Shown here one piece after another: positions 45,162 to 53,492 of a stretch of 64,000 nucleotides of DNA. The stretch covers positions 620,001 through 684,000 of the forward strand of contig NZ_CP060697.1 of assembly GCF_014352855.1 (NCBI RefSeq), given 5' to 3'. The position numbers were made by a program, and so were the translations under genes. The notes under the pieces were generated by a model. The model was given only the letters and a program-made list of their open reading frames with translations. It was not told the DNA's origin and ran no database searches. Numbering within the stretch: position 1 is the stretch's first letter; the number at the start of each line of letters is the position of its first letter. This DNA is from Sphingomonas sabuli (GTDB taxonomy: Bacteria > Pseudomonadota > Alphaproteobacteria > Sphingomonadales > Sphingomonadaceae).

Positions 45162-46794
45162 TCGGCCCTCCGCCGCCTTCCGGGACCACCCAGTTAATGT
45201 TCTGGGTTGGGTCCTTGATGTCGCAGGTTTTGCAGTGGACGCAATTCTGGGCATTGATTTGCAGGCGCGTCGCGCCGCCCTCCTCTACGAATTCGTAAAC
45301 GCCGGCGGGACAGTAACGCTGCTCGGGCCCGCCATACTGGGCCAGGTTCACCGCCACCGGTATGTCCGCGTCCTTGAGCGTCAGATGAACCGGCTGGTCT
45401 TCTTCGTGGTTCGTATTGGACAGATAGACCGAAGATAGCCTGTCGAAGGTCAGTACGCCATCGGGCTTGGGATAGACGATCGGGTGGACCTGATCCTTGC
45501 GCCGCAAGTCTTCATTGTCCGCCTGCTTGTGCTTGAGCGTCCACGGCAGCGACAGGCCGAGTTGGCCCAGCCACATGTCGAAGCCCGAATAAAGCGTGCC
45601 GATGAAGCCGCCCCATCGGGACACGGCCGGTTGCGCGTTGCGTACCAGCTTCAGCTCCTTCGCCACCCAGCTTGCGTTCAGGGCCTGCGGATAGGCGTCC
45701 AGCGTATCGCCCCGGCGGTCCGCGCCGACCGCTTCGAACGCGGCTTCGGCAGCCAGCATCGCCGACTTCATCGCCGTGTGCGTTCCCTTGATCCGCGGCA
45801 CGTTCACGAACCCCGCCGAACAGCCGATCAGCGCGCCGCCGGGGAAGACCAGCTGCGGCACGGCCTGCCAGCCGCCCTCGTTGATGACCCGCGCGCCATA
45901 GGAAACGCGGCGGCCGCCCTCGATCTCGGCGCGAATTGCCGGATGGGTCTTCCACCGCTGCATTTCCTCGAACGGCGAAAGGAAGGGGTTCTCGTAATCC
46001 AGCGCGACGACGAAGCCGAGCGCAACCTGGCCATTGTCCTGATGATAGAGGAACCCGCCGCCCCAGGCGTCTTCGAGCGGCCAGCCCTGGGTATGGATGA
46101 CCCGGCCCGGCACGTGCTTTTCGGGGGGCACGTCCCACAATTCCTTGACGCCCAGGCCGTAATGCTGCGGCCCGCTCTTGTCGCGCAGGCCGAATATCCG
46201 GGTCAGTTCCTTAGTCAGGTGACCGCGCGCGCCTTCGGCGAGAAAGGTGTAGCGCGCGTGCAGTTCGATCCCCGGCTGGTAATCGGGCCGGTGCGTGCCA
46301 TCGCGAGCGACGCCCATGTCGCCGGTGGCGACGCCGCGGACCGATCCGTCCTCGTTGAACAGGACTTCGGCAGCGGCAAAGCCCGGGAAAATCTCGACGC
46401 CTAGCTCTTCCGCCTGTCCGGCAAGCCAGCGGCACAGATTGCCCAGGCTGAGCGTGTAGGTGCCCTTGTTGTTCATGAAGGGCGGCATCGCGATGTGCGG
46501 CAGGCCCCACTTGCCCTTCTTCGTCAGCACCCAGTGATGGTTTTCGGTCACCGGCACGGTCAGCGGCGCGCCTTTGTCCTTCCAGTCCGGGATCAACTCG
46601 TCGAGAGCGCGCGGGTCGACCACCGCGCCGGACAGGATATGGGCGCCGACTTCGCCGCCCTTTTCGAGCACGCAAACGCCGATCTCGCGGCCGGCTTCGG
46701 CGGCCAGTTGCTTGAGGCGGATCGCCGCGGACAGGCCGGCCGGGCCGGCGCCGACGATCACCACGTCATATTGCATCGACTCCCGTTCGCTCAC
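45145..46794 (-). CDS. Electron transfer flavoprotein-ubiquinone oxidoreductase
   Basis: The FAD/[4Fe-4S] enzyme has about 549 residues. The N-terminal dinucleotide fold is VVIVGAGPAGLSAAIRLK. EKGGEVGAHILSGAVVDPRAL follows, and the Fe-S ligands are in RYCPAGVYEF and NCVHCKTCDIKDPTQNINW. It passes electrons from ETF, reduced by acyl-CoA dehydrogenases, to ubiquinone at the inner membrane. GGAG before GTG 46794 sets the start; ATG 46776 is the alternative. It overlaps the signal-peptide region of the TPR gene. Confidence 0.95.
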   Translation of the reverse strand: MSERESMQYDVVIVGAGPAGLSAAIRLKQLAAEAGREIGVCVLEKGGEVGAHILSGAVVDPRALDELIPDWKDKGAPLTVPVTENHHWVLTKKGKWGLPHIAMPPFMNNKGTYTLSLGNLCRWLAGQAEELGVEIFPGFAAAEVLFNEDGSVRGVATGDMGVARDGTHRPDYQPGIELHARYTFLAEGARGHLTKELTRIFGLRDKSGPQHYGLGVKELWDVPPEKHVPGRVIHTQGWPLEDAWGGGFLYHQDNGQVALGFVVALDYENPFLSPFEEMQRWKTHPAIRAEIEGGRRVSYGARVINEGGWQAVPQLVFPGGALIGCSAGFVNVPRIKGTHTAMKSAMLAAEAAFEAVGADRRGDTLDAYPQALNASWVAKELKLVRNAQPAVSRWGGFIGTLYSGFDMWLGQLGLSLPWTLKHKQADNEDLRRKDQVHPIVYPKPDGVLTFDRLSSVYLSNTNHEEDQPVHLTLKDADIPVAVNLAQYGGPEQRYCPAGVYEFVEEGGATRLQINAQNCVHCKTCDIKDPTQNINWVVPEGGGGPNYPNM

Positions 46795-46890
46795 TTGATC
46801 TCCTTTTCGGCGCACTGGCGGGTCGGTTTGGCTCTCTATGGCGCACGCAATTGCTTGACGCCACCGGCAATGAAGGGGAGAATCCGCGCC

Positions 46891-47598
46891 ATGGTGGGAA
46901 CGGGCATCGCCGCAGACGCGCGCGAGGCCGCCAGCGCGTTGCGCTGGTGGCTGGAGATGGGCGTCGACGTCGCCATCCAGGAGGATGCCCGCAACTGGCT
47001 AGCCGACGATAAGGCCGCCCCTGCCCTGCTCGCCCCGGAGAAGCCTGCCGCGCCGGCCGAACTTCCGGACACGCTTGAGGCGTTCCACCACTGGCTGTCG
47101 AACGACGCGTCCGCGCCGCTGTTCGCGCCGCGGTCGAAGGCGGTTATGCCGCATGGCGATAGCGAACCCGAAATCATGATCCTGGCCGAACCGCCAAGGC
47201 GCGAGGATATCGCTAGCGGGACGCCGCTCAGCGGCGAGGCCAAAAACCTGCTGCAGGCCATGCTCAGGGCCATCGGGATGGCAGGACAAGCCTATGTCGC
47301 AAACCTCGCCTGTTTCCTGGCGCCGGTTTCCCGGATGAGCCCGCAACAGGTCGCGCAATGCGCCGAGGCCGCGCGCCGACACGTCGCGCTGGTCAAGCCG
47401 AAGCGGCTGCTGCTGCTCGGCGATGCGCCGTGCGTGGCGCTGCTGGACAAGACCGTGGCCGACGCTCGCGGCCATACGCACCGTATCGAAGGCGTGCCCG
47501 CCGTCGCCACCTTTCACCCGCGCCAACTGATCATACGCACGGGCGACAAGGGGCGTGCCTGGCAGGACCTGCTGCTTTTGACCAAGGACAGCCAATGA
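46891..47598 (+). CDS. Divergent uracil-DNA glycosylase-like protein
   Basis: The 235-residue protein has the layout of family 4/5 uracil-DNA glycosylases: AEPPRREDIASGTPLSGEAKNLLQAML in place of the GEAPG...PFVG.AG..L motif, YVANLACFLAP and QCAEAARRHV (equivalents of two cluster Cys), KRLLLLGDAP and FHPRQLI. The N-terminal CxxC that completes the 4Fe-4S site is missing, and the water-activating motif is changed. Activity is therefore uncertain. It overlaps the lytic transglycosylase gene by ATGA. Confidence 0.75.
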   Translation: MVGTGIAADAREAASALRWWLEMGVDVAIQEDARNWLADDKAAPALLAPEKPAAPAELPDTLEAFHHWLSNDASAPLFAPRSKAVMPHGDSEPEIMILAEPPRREDIASGTPLSGEAKNLLQAMLRAIGMAGQAYVANLACFLAPVSRMSPQQVAQCAEAARRHVALVKPKRLLLLGDAPCVALLDKTVADARGHTHRIEGVPAVATFHPRQLIIRTGDKGRAWQDLLLLTKDSQ

Positions 47599-49352
47599 CG
47601 ATTTCCGCAATCTTGCTGACAGCTGCAGCGGCGGCCCAGCCCGTATCCGACCCACTGGCGCCCTTGCCGCAGGCGCGACCGGCGCCGATTGCGGCGCAGC
47701 CGATCCCGGTGGCGCCGACGCCCTATCCCGTCATCGGCCAACCGCAACCGTACGTCCCCGTCGCGCCGCCCATCGTCGTCCCGCGTGACTGGCGCGGGGT
47801 TTTCGCGGCCATTCGTGGCGGCCGCTGGCTGGAGGCACAGGCCGGCATCTCCGCGCTTCCGCCCAGCGTCCTGACCCCTGTTGCCAAGGCGGAACTGTAT
47901 ACGGCCAGGAATTCACCCACCGTTGACTTGCCGCGGTTGCAGATGCTGTTGGCCGAAGCGCCGGACCTGCCCAACGCCGACCAATTGTCGCGCATGGCGG
48001 TCACGCGCGGTGCGCTCACCCCGCCGTCAATCATTCCGGCGCGGCGTACGATCGGCCTTGGATCGGCCCCGACCCGGTACCGCGCCAAGCCGGTCAGCGG
48101 AGAACCACTCGCCGACGCGCTGCGCGCGCAGTTGGATGATTATGTGAAGGCGAACGACGGTCCCAACGCCGAAGCGGTCTTTTTGGGGCAGGCGCCATAT
48201 CTGTCCGCCAATGCCCGGGCCGAAGCCGCGCAGCGCGTCGCCTGGACCTATTACAGCCGCAACGACGACTTCAATGCTCGGCGCGTGGCCGATTACTGGC
48301 GCCAGGGTGCAGGCCCTGAATGGGGGTCGCAGGCGGCGTGGGTATCCGCCCTTGCCGCGTGGCGCATGAACGATTGCAACGCCGCGTCGCGCGCGTTCAA
48401 GGAAGTGGCGTCGACCGCTGTCCAACGCGAACTGTCGGCCGGCGGCTATTACTGGGCCGCGCGGGCGGAACAAATGTGCCGCCGTCCGCAATCGGTTCAG
48501 GGGCTGCTCAAGGCCGCCGCGGCATCGCCCGAAAGCTTTTACGGCCTGATCGCGCGCGAAACGCTGGGCACTGAAACTCGGCTTCCGCGAAGTGCGCCCG
48601 TCTCTACGGCGCAGGTCGAAAATTACGGCAACATCCGCCGGGCGGTGGAACTGGCGCGGATCGGTGAGACCGCTCTCGCCGAACAGATGCTGCGCCACCA
48701 AGCCAAGATCGGGTCGCCTGCCGACCATGGCGCCATCCTGGAAATCGCGAAGCGGCTCCATTTGGCCGGGGCGCAATATTGGCTTGGCACCAATGGTCAG
48801 TCGGGCGCCCGCGTCGCGGCCGCGGACCGCTATCCGATGCCGGCCTGGGCACCCGCCGGCGGCTGGCGGGTCGAGCCCGCGCTGGCTTTCGCCCACATCA
48901 CCCAGGAATCGAACTGGCGGTCCGGCGTCGTCAGCCCCGCGGGTGCCGTGGGGCTGATGCAGGTCATGCCGGGAACTGCCGCTTCGCTCGCCAGGTCGAA
49001 CGGTCTCGGCTACTCCTCCTCGACCCTGTACGACCCGACCCAGAATATGGAGTACGGGCAAAGCTACATCGAAAAGATGCGAGCGTCGTCCTATACCGGC
49101 GGCCAACTGCCCAAGGTCATCGCCTCCTATAATGCGGGGCCGCTGCCGGTTGGCCGATGGGCAGCCATCCCCGACAGAGGCGACCCGCTCCTGTGGATCG
49201 AAAGCGTCCCCTATTGGGAAACGCGCTATTACATCCCGGCGGTGATGCGGAACCTGTGGGTGTACGAGGGGCTCAAGGGTCGCGATTCCGAATCCTTGAA
49301 GGCCGTCGTTCAGCATCGCTGGCCCGCCGTTCCGGGCGCATCGGCTCGCTAG
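47595..49352 (+). CDS. Soluble lytic murein transglycosylase
   Basis: The 585-residue protein has a signal-like N-terminus, a Pro-rich linker and a long helical superhelix domain. A C-terminal SLT domain carries the catalytic Glu in AHITQESNWRSGVVSPAGAVGLMQVMPGTA, with ASYNAGPLPVGRW and ESVPYWETRYYIPAV downstream. It cuts peptidoglycan to 1,6-anhydro products in the periplasm. This is the last core gene before the lasso-peptide cluster. Confidence 0.93.
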   Translation: MTISAILLTAAAAAQPVSDPLAPLPQARPAPIAAQPIPVAPTPYPVIGQPQPYVPVAPPIVVPRDWRGVFAAIRGGRWLEAQAGISALPPSVLTPVAKAELYTARNSPTVDLPRLQMLLAEAPDLPNADQLSRMAVTRGALTPPSIIPARRTIGLGSAPTRYRAKPVSGEPLADALRAQLDDYVKANDGPNAEAVFLGQAPYLSANARAEAAQRVAWTYYSRNDDFNARRVADYWRQGAGPEWGSQAAWVSALAAWRMNDCNAASRAFKEVASTAVQRELSAGGYYWAARAEQMCRRPQSVQGLLKAAAASPESFYGLIARETLGTETRLPRSAPVSTAQVENYGNIRRAVELARIGETALAEQMLRHQAKIGSPADHGAILEIAKRLHLAGAQYWLGTNGQSGARVAAADRYPMPAWAPAGGWRVEPALAFAHITQESNWRSGVVSPAGAVGLMQVMPGTAASLARSNGLGYSSSTLYDPTQNMEYGQSYIEKMRASSYTGGQLPKVIASYNAGPLPVGRWAAIPDRGDPLLWIESVPYWETRYYIPAVMRNLWVYEGLKGRDSESLKAVVQHRWPAVPGASAR

Positions 49353-49403
49353 GGCCAAGCAGGTCTTTCCCCCGACGCGCGCGGCGGGCATCATGCGGTC
49401 GCC

Positions 49404-50150
49404 GTGAAACATTTCATCAACCAGGACATGCTCGCGCCCAACGTGATGACGGTGCCGGTCGACGACGGCATCGCCAGTGAGTTTGCCGAGCTGGCGGGCG
49501 CTGACGATCCCGGTACCGATTACCATGTCGAAAGGCCGTGGCTAAAATATAGCGACATGCGCTGGATCTCCGCCCGGACGGAGCGCGCGTTCGAACGATT
49601 CGAGTCCGCGTTCGACCGGCTGGATGTCGCCCGCCACGTTCGCGATTATGTCGACCTCGACAAAAAGGTCCGCTTCTTCACCGGCTTCCTCCACACGCGC
49701 AGCGACTGCAGGGAAAGCAATTTCCACGTCGACTGGAAGCTGACCAACAACGAGGCCTTCACTTTGCTGGTGCCGGTACGCGGTTTAGAGTCCGGTCCTC
49801 GGCTGGCCTACAAGCAGGTCACCGGCGACGTCGCGACCTACGACTACAAACGCGGCGAGGCGATCATCTTCGGCGATCATTTTGTCCACTCGACGCCGGA
49901 AGGCCTATCCGAACCGCCCTTCACAATGCTCGTGCTCTATTTCGGCACCGACAAGATGGAGCATTGGGGAAAGCTGCTGCGCACGCAGGGCTTTCAATGT
50001 CCGTTGCTGCGCCGCCCGGACGGGGAATTCCTGCGCGTCGATCCTCAAAAGGGACCGTCCGGTCCCGGCAACGACGTCGAGTGGACCGCCGAGGCGCCCA
50101 AGCCGCAGGCGCTTGGCACGCCGGGAAATCTGAGCAAGGACAGCGCATGA
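49404..50150 (+). CDS. Putative 2OG-Fe(II) oxygenase of the lasso cluster
   Basis: The 248-residue protein has an apparent iron facial triad: His108-Val-Asp110 in NFHVDWKLTN and His159 or His162 in EAIIFGDHFVHSTPEG. The spacing fits the double-stranded beta-helix fold of 2-oxoglutarate oxygenases. The 2OG-binding Arg or Lys is not certain. Its stop overlaps the start of B1 (ATGA), so it is co-translated with a lasso maturation gene and could hydroxylate the peptide. It starts at GTG. A cupin without oxygenase activity is the main alternative. Confidence 0.62.
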   Translation: MKHFINQDMLAPNVMTVPVDDGIASEFAELAGADDPGTDYHVERPWLKYSDMRWISARTERAFERFESAFDRLDVARHVRDYVDLDKKVRFFTGFLHTRSDCRESNFHVDWKLTNNEAFTLLVPVRGLESGPRLAYKQVTGDVATYDYKRGEAIIFGDHFVHSTPEGLSEPPFTMLVLYFGTDKMEHWGKLLRTQGFQCPLLRRPDGEFLRVDPQKGPSGPGNDVEWTAEAPKPQALGTPGNLSKDSA

Positions 50151-50413
50151 CAACCTACCGACGGACCAGCGAACTGCTCGAGGCTGAAGTTGGCGACGAG
50201 CTAGTCGGGCTCGAACCCCGACTTGGCCATTGCTTCGGGCTCAATTCGGTCGCGGCCGACGTCTGGAGGCAGCTGGAACAGCCGCAAACCTTCGCCGCGC
50301 TCCGCGATTACCTGCTGACCAATTATGAGGTGGAGTCAGAACAGTGCGCGCACGAGCTGCGCGAACTGCTCGACGAAATGGCCGCCAAGGGACTTGTCGC
50401 AGCCGAAGCCTAG
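50147..50413 (+). CDS. Lasso peptide B1 protein (PqqD-like leader-binding domain)
   Basis: The 88-residue protein has a PqqD-like winged-helix fold: the beta start GDELVGLEPRLGHCFGLNSVAADVWRQLE and a C-terminal helix HELRELLDEMAAKGLV. In split-B lasso systems B1 is the RiPP recognition element that holds the leader of the precursor and presents it to B2 and C. It overlaps the oxygenase gene upstream and its stop overlaps the convergent C gene by four bases. Confidence 0.88.
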   Translation: MTTYRRTSELLEAEVGDELVGLEPRLGHCFGLNSVAADVWRQLEQPQTFAALRDYLLTNYEVESEQCAHELRELLDEMAAKGLVAAEA

Positions 50414-52275
50414 AAATTCGTCTTGACGAAATGAGCCAGTCCGACGGCACCGAGAACGGTGTTGCGGTAGAAAATCTCCTGCCACCAATCGTCCCATCGC
50501 GTAGGCCACTCCTCGATCAACCGGTCGAGGCGGTCGACTTCCAGCAATTCCATCACCGCCGGATGATTTCGGCACTCGTGATAGGCGGACCGCACCCGCG
50601 CACGCGTAAACTGGTTATACCAGTCGGCCGCCTGGTACCCGCGCGGTCGAACATCGCCCGGCTGCCTGCCGAGCTTCGCGGCAAAAACACGATCGTATAG
50701 CGGGTTGGCGTGTCCCCGCCCGACAAGGAGCTCGGGCGGCGCGGCAAAGCAGGTCTCGATAAAGTCCCGGTCCGCGGTCGGATCGCGCGTATCGACGCCA
50801 TGGCTGCGGCCAAAAGCGTTGGTGGGATCCTGCGCCATCAGCATCTCGCGGCGCAACTCGAACCAATTGGCGGGTGGACGCCGGTCCTCCAGCTCCGCTT
50901 CGGCCAGTTGCTGGACCGATGCACGATATTTAGGCCGAAGCAGGTCCAGTCCCATCGCCTGGCTCGGCCGCGCGCTGACGAGCCGGATCAGCCAGTTATA
51001 TCCTGATCGCGGGACCAGCCCGCCAAACGTCGAATGCATCAGTCGCGCAAAGTCCCGCGGTCCGGTCGCCGAGGCGAGGGCCGCCCGAAGCCATCGCAAC
51101 GCGCCCTCTTCCCGCAATAGCGGCAATAGCGCCGCCCGGCCCCCGGCACTGACGGTGAAATTTCCAACCGCGCCGTTCAGCAACACGTGCGCGCCTGCGT
51201 CACGCGCACCCTGAACGATGTCGCGGCTCCAGGGGAAGTTCGACAAATGCCCGATCGGGTTGGGGAGCAATGCATGCGCCGTGTCCAACAGATCGAATGG
51301 ATCACCGTTCGGTCGCAGGACGTGGTGACGAATGTTCGGGTGAAGAGCGGCGACGCTGTCCGCCACGCCGCTTTCGTCGCTAATCCTGCCATACGGTGCG
51401 AGCCGGGAAAAACCGCTCTCTGGTGCTGCTGTGAAAGCGTCGAGGGACAGGCCTTGCGCCTGTAACAGTTCGGCAGCGACAACCGTGACAGCGCCGCTGT
51501 CGCGGCCGGAACTCAGTTCCGAAGCAACGCCGCCCGTGCCCTTCGATAACCGCCGTCCAACAGCGGTCTCGAAACTCGTCGCGAAGCGCTCGGCATAATC
51601 CCTGCTCTCCACGCCGCTGGGCCGCACCCTGCGCGGCGACCAGAAAACCGTGGCTCGACTATGCCCGTCGTCATCAATCTCCAGCATCGTCGAGTGATTG
51701 AGCCGCGAAACGCCGCGGTACATCGTGGTGGAGTCGGGAAACGGTATGCCAGAAGCGAACCTCGCGGCCGACGAAAGATCGAGCTCGCGATCAAGTCCCG
51801 GCATCCGCAGCAGCATGTGCAAGTCGGAGGCGAAGCCGATCCCTTCGTGTCGCTGATTATAGAATAGCTGGCATCCCGACATGGGCGCTCGCACCAGCCA
51901 TAGACGCCGGCTGCGGCCGTCGAACAGCGCGAAGGCGAAATCGCCGCGCACATAATCAAGGCATGCCGGACCGTCGTTCTGCCACGCGCGGAGCAGAAGC
52001 TGCAGGTCCGACATATTAGCTAGGCTGGAGGAGTGCGGCTTAACCCGCGACGCAATCTCAGCACGATTGTGCAATCGGGCGTCGCCGGCCATGCGGAGAT
52101 TTGCCTCCGGGACCACGGCTGTTCCCGCGAACCCGTCAAAGTCAGGAATGTGAGCGAAGCTGACAGGGCCATCGCCGACTAAGTCACGTCGAGTCGCGTG
52201 ACTCGACATCGCCCCGCAGGCCAGCCCGGGGTCGATGCCGTCTTTGAAACTGAAGAAACCCGCGAACGCCGTCAC
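50410..52275 (-). CDS. Lasso cyclase C (asparagine synthetase-like)
   Basis: The 621-residue protein has an N-terminal glutaminase-like domain lacking the catalytic Cys at position 2 and a C-terminal Asn-synthetase domain. The ATP loop SSGRDSGAVTVVAAELL is near residue 250, as in lasso cyclases that adenylate the ring Asp/Glu and form the macrolactam. It starts at GTG 52275 with no strong ribosome site, 60 bases after the precursor gene stop on the same strand, so it may rely on coupling or on read-through of the hairpin between them. Confidence 0.9.
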   Translation of the reverse strand: MTAFAGFFSFKDGIDPGLACGAMSSHATRRDLVGDGPVSFAHIPDFDGFAGTAVVPEANLRMAGDARLHNRAEIASRVKPHSSSLANMSDLQLLLRAWQNDGPACLDYVRGDFAFALFDGRSRRLWLVRAPMSGCQLFYNQRHEGIGFASDLHMLLRMPGLDRELDLSSAARFASGIPFPDSTTMYRGVSRLNHSTMLEIDDDGHSRATVFWSPRRVRPSGVESRDYAERFATSFETAVGRRLSKGTGGVASELSSGRDSGAVTVVAAELLQAQGLSLDAFTAAPESGFSRLAPYGRISDESGVADSVAALHPNIRHHVLRPNGDPFDLLDTAHALLPNPIGHLSNFPWSRDIVQGARDAGAHVLLNGAVGNFTVSAGGRAALLPLLREEGALRWLRAALASATGPRDFARLMHSTFGGLVPRSGYNWLIRLVSARPSQAMGLDLLRPKYRASVQQLAEAELEDRRPPANWFELRREMLMAQDPTNAFGRSHGVDTRDPTADRDFIETCFAAPPELLVGRGHANPLYDRVFAAKLGRQPGDVRPRGYQAADWYNQFTRARVRSAYHECRNHPAVMELLEVDRLDRLIEEWPTRWDDWWQEIFYRNTVLGAVGLAHFVKTNF

Positions 52276-52298
52276 TCGACGGCGCCTAGCGCCTTTCT

Positions 52299-52341
52299 GA
52301 GATCCAAAAAAGCGCTACCTAAGTACCGGATTCGGTTAGGA
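52299..52341 (-). terminator. Attenuator-like hairpin between precursor and cyclase genes
   Basis: On the minus strand, directly after the precursor stop, CCTA-ACCG-AATC-CGGT-ACT-TAGG forms an imperfect stem, followed five bases later by six Ts. Weak hairpins between precursor and enzyme genes are known from lasso operons and let the precursor be made in excess. Confidence 0.4.
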
Positions 52342-52476
52342 AAAATTCTTCCCATTATTATTCGAGCCGCCATCGCTGACCACGGTTTTGGCAATCGCTT
52401 CGGCGCTTCCAGCGGCGATGGTCCGGATCATCGGCTTCTTCCAGATACGCCGAGCGCCCGTATAATTATTGTTCAT
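52336..52476 (-). CDS. Candidate lasso peptide precursor A
   Basis: A 46-residue gene in the gap between the kinase and cyclase genes, with AGGAG six bases before its ATG. The leader carries W12-K-K-P15-M-I17, the (Y/W)xxPxL/I motif read by B1. Counting 17 residues from this aromatic residue puts the core start at Ala29: AKTVVSDGGSNNNGKNFS. Asp35 is then core residue 7, able to close a 7-residue macrolactam ring with Ala1 (8- or 9-residue rings if the core begins one or two residues earlier). The last residue is Ser, the site lasso kinases phosphorylate. The usual Thr at -2 is absent, so the cut site is an inference. Confidence 0.75.
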   Translation of the reverse strand: MNNNYTGARRIWKKPMIRTIAAGSAEAIAKTVVSDGGSNNNGKNFS

Positions 52477-52521
52477 GACATGCTCCTAACGGAATGTACT
52501 TACCAAGCCCGGAACGGACCT

Positions 52522-53448
52522 TCAATCATCCTTATCGGAAAGATGCCCTATCACAGATAGCGCTTCGTCGGCGAGAGCTTCCAGGCGGCCGGTGAAAAAT
52601 ACCTCATGAATCATTATACTTTTCGCAATTCTAACGCATTCAGAGAAGTGCTCGCGCTCGGCGCCCACATCGTAGACAAACCCGCCCCGATAGGAGTGCT
52701 CGAACAAGGCGTGGACCGCATCGACGCCGTGTATGGCCTGGATGCGAAAGCTGTCCCCACGATTGAGAATATATATTCCGCCTAGCGCATAGGCCCGGTC
52801 GGCCTTTGCGGTTTCACTGACCGGCACGTCGTATTTCTCGTACGTCGTCTCGCCCTTGAACGATCGACGGAAGTCCACGGTGTCCCGACCACTCGCTTCC
52901 AGCGCGTCACGCCAAAGGCGCAACCGCATCACGCCGGGAAAAACGACCGGATTGCCGGCATCATTCCTGCCGATGGCGGCGACGTCGTCGGTCAGCAATG
53001 CATAGCCCTGGTCCTGGAACCACGCAGCCAGCGTCGACTTGCCGCCGCCAGATTCCGCCATGAAGACATAAGCATGACCGTCGATGACAACGGCGTTGGC
53101 ATGGAGCGGTAGAATGCCGCGCTGGTGCAGCAGCAAGCCGAATGCCGAACCCAGCAGGAAGACGCGAACGTTCTCCGCGGGCACCTCTGCTTCAGCATCG
53201 ACCAGGATCGTCGACCCGCCCGACACGAAGAAGCGCGCGACGTCCGGAACGACCAGCATCATGCCGTCATCGACCGCGTGTACACCCTCTTCTAGGTCAC
53301 GCCCAAAGTCGATCGGCCCTTTCGACACGCGCACGTCGGCTTTGCGATCCGGGTCGCCCTGCACAAGTTCGGGCAACCCGATGTCGCTGTCGATGGTCAG
53401 CCCGAAAAGATAGTAGCGGTGCGCCGGCGCACCGAGCGCGGCCGTCAT
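52522..53448 (-). CDS. HPr kinase-like lasso peptide kinase
   Basis: The 308-residue protein has an HprK C-terminal kinase fold: GILPLHANAVVIDGHAYVFM leading into Walker A AESGGGKST (131-139), then LLTDDVAAIGR and a Tyr/Glu-rich region. In related clusters (paeninodin, Thermobacillus) this kinase phosphorylates the side chain of the C-terminal Ser of the precursor. The precursor gene is 45 bases downstream and ends in Ser. It is divergent from the nucleotidyltransferase gene across only 44 bases. Confidence 0.88.
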   Translation of the reverse strand: MTAALGAPAHRYYLFGLTIDSDIGLPELVQGDPDRKADVRVSKGPIDFGRDLEEGVHAVDDGMMLVVPDVARFFVSGGSTILVDAEAEVPAENVRVFLLGSAFGLLLHQRGILPLHANAVVIDGHAYVFMAESGGGKSTLAAWFQDQGYALLTDDVAAIGRNDAGNPVVFPGVMRLRLWRDALEASGRDTVDFRRSFKGETTYEKYDVPVSETAKADRAYALGGIYILNRGDSFRIQAIHGVDAVHALFEHSYRGGFVYDVGAEREHFSECVRIAKSIMIHEVFFTGRLEALADEALSVIGHLSDKDD

Positions 53449-53492
53449 GCCGCTGTCGCAACCTGCTGTGGCTGAGCTACACAGAGGCCCGA

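Noticed and set aside
52336..52476. Lasso core beginning after T31 (Thr taken as the -2 residue)
   Set aside because: It would leave the only acid at core position 3, too close for a 7-9 residue macrolactam.
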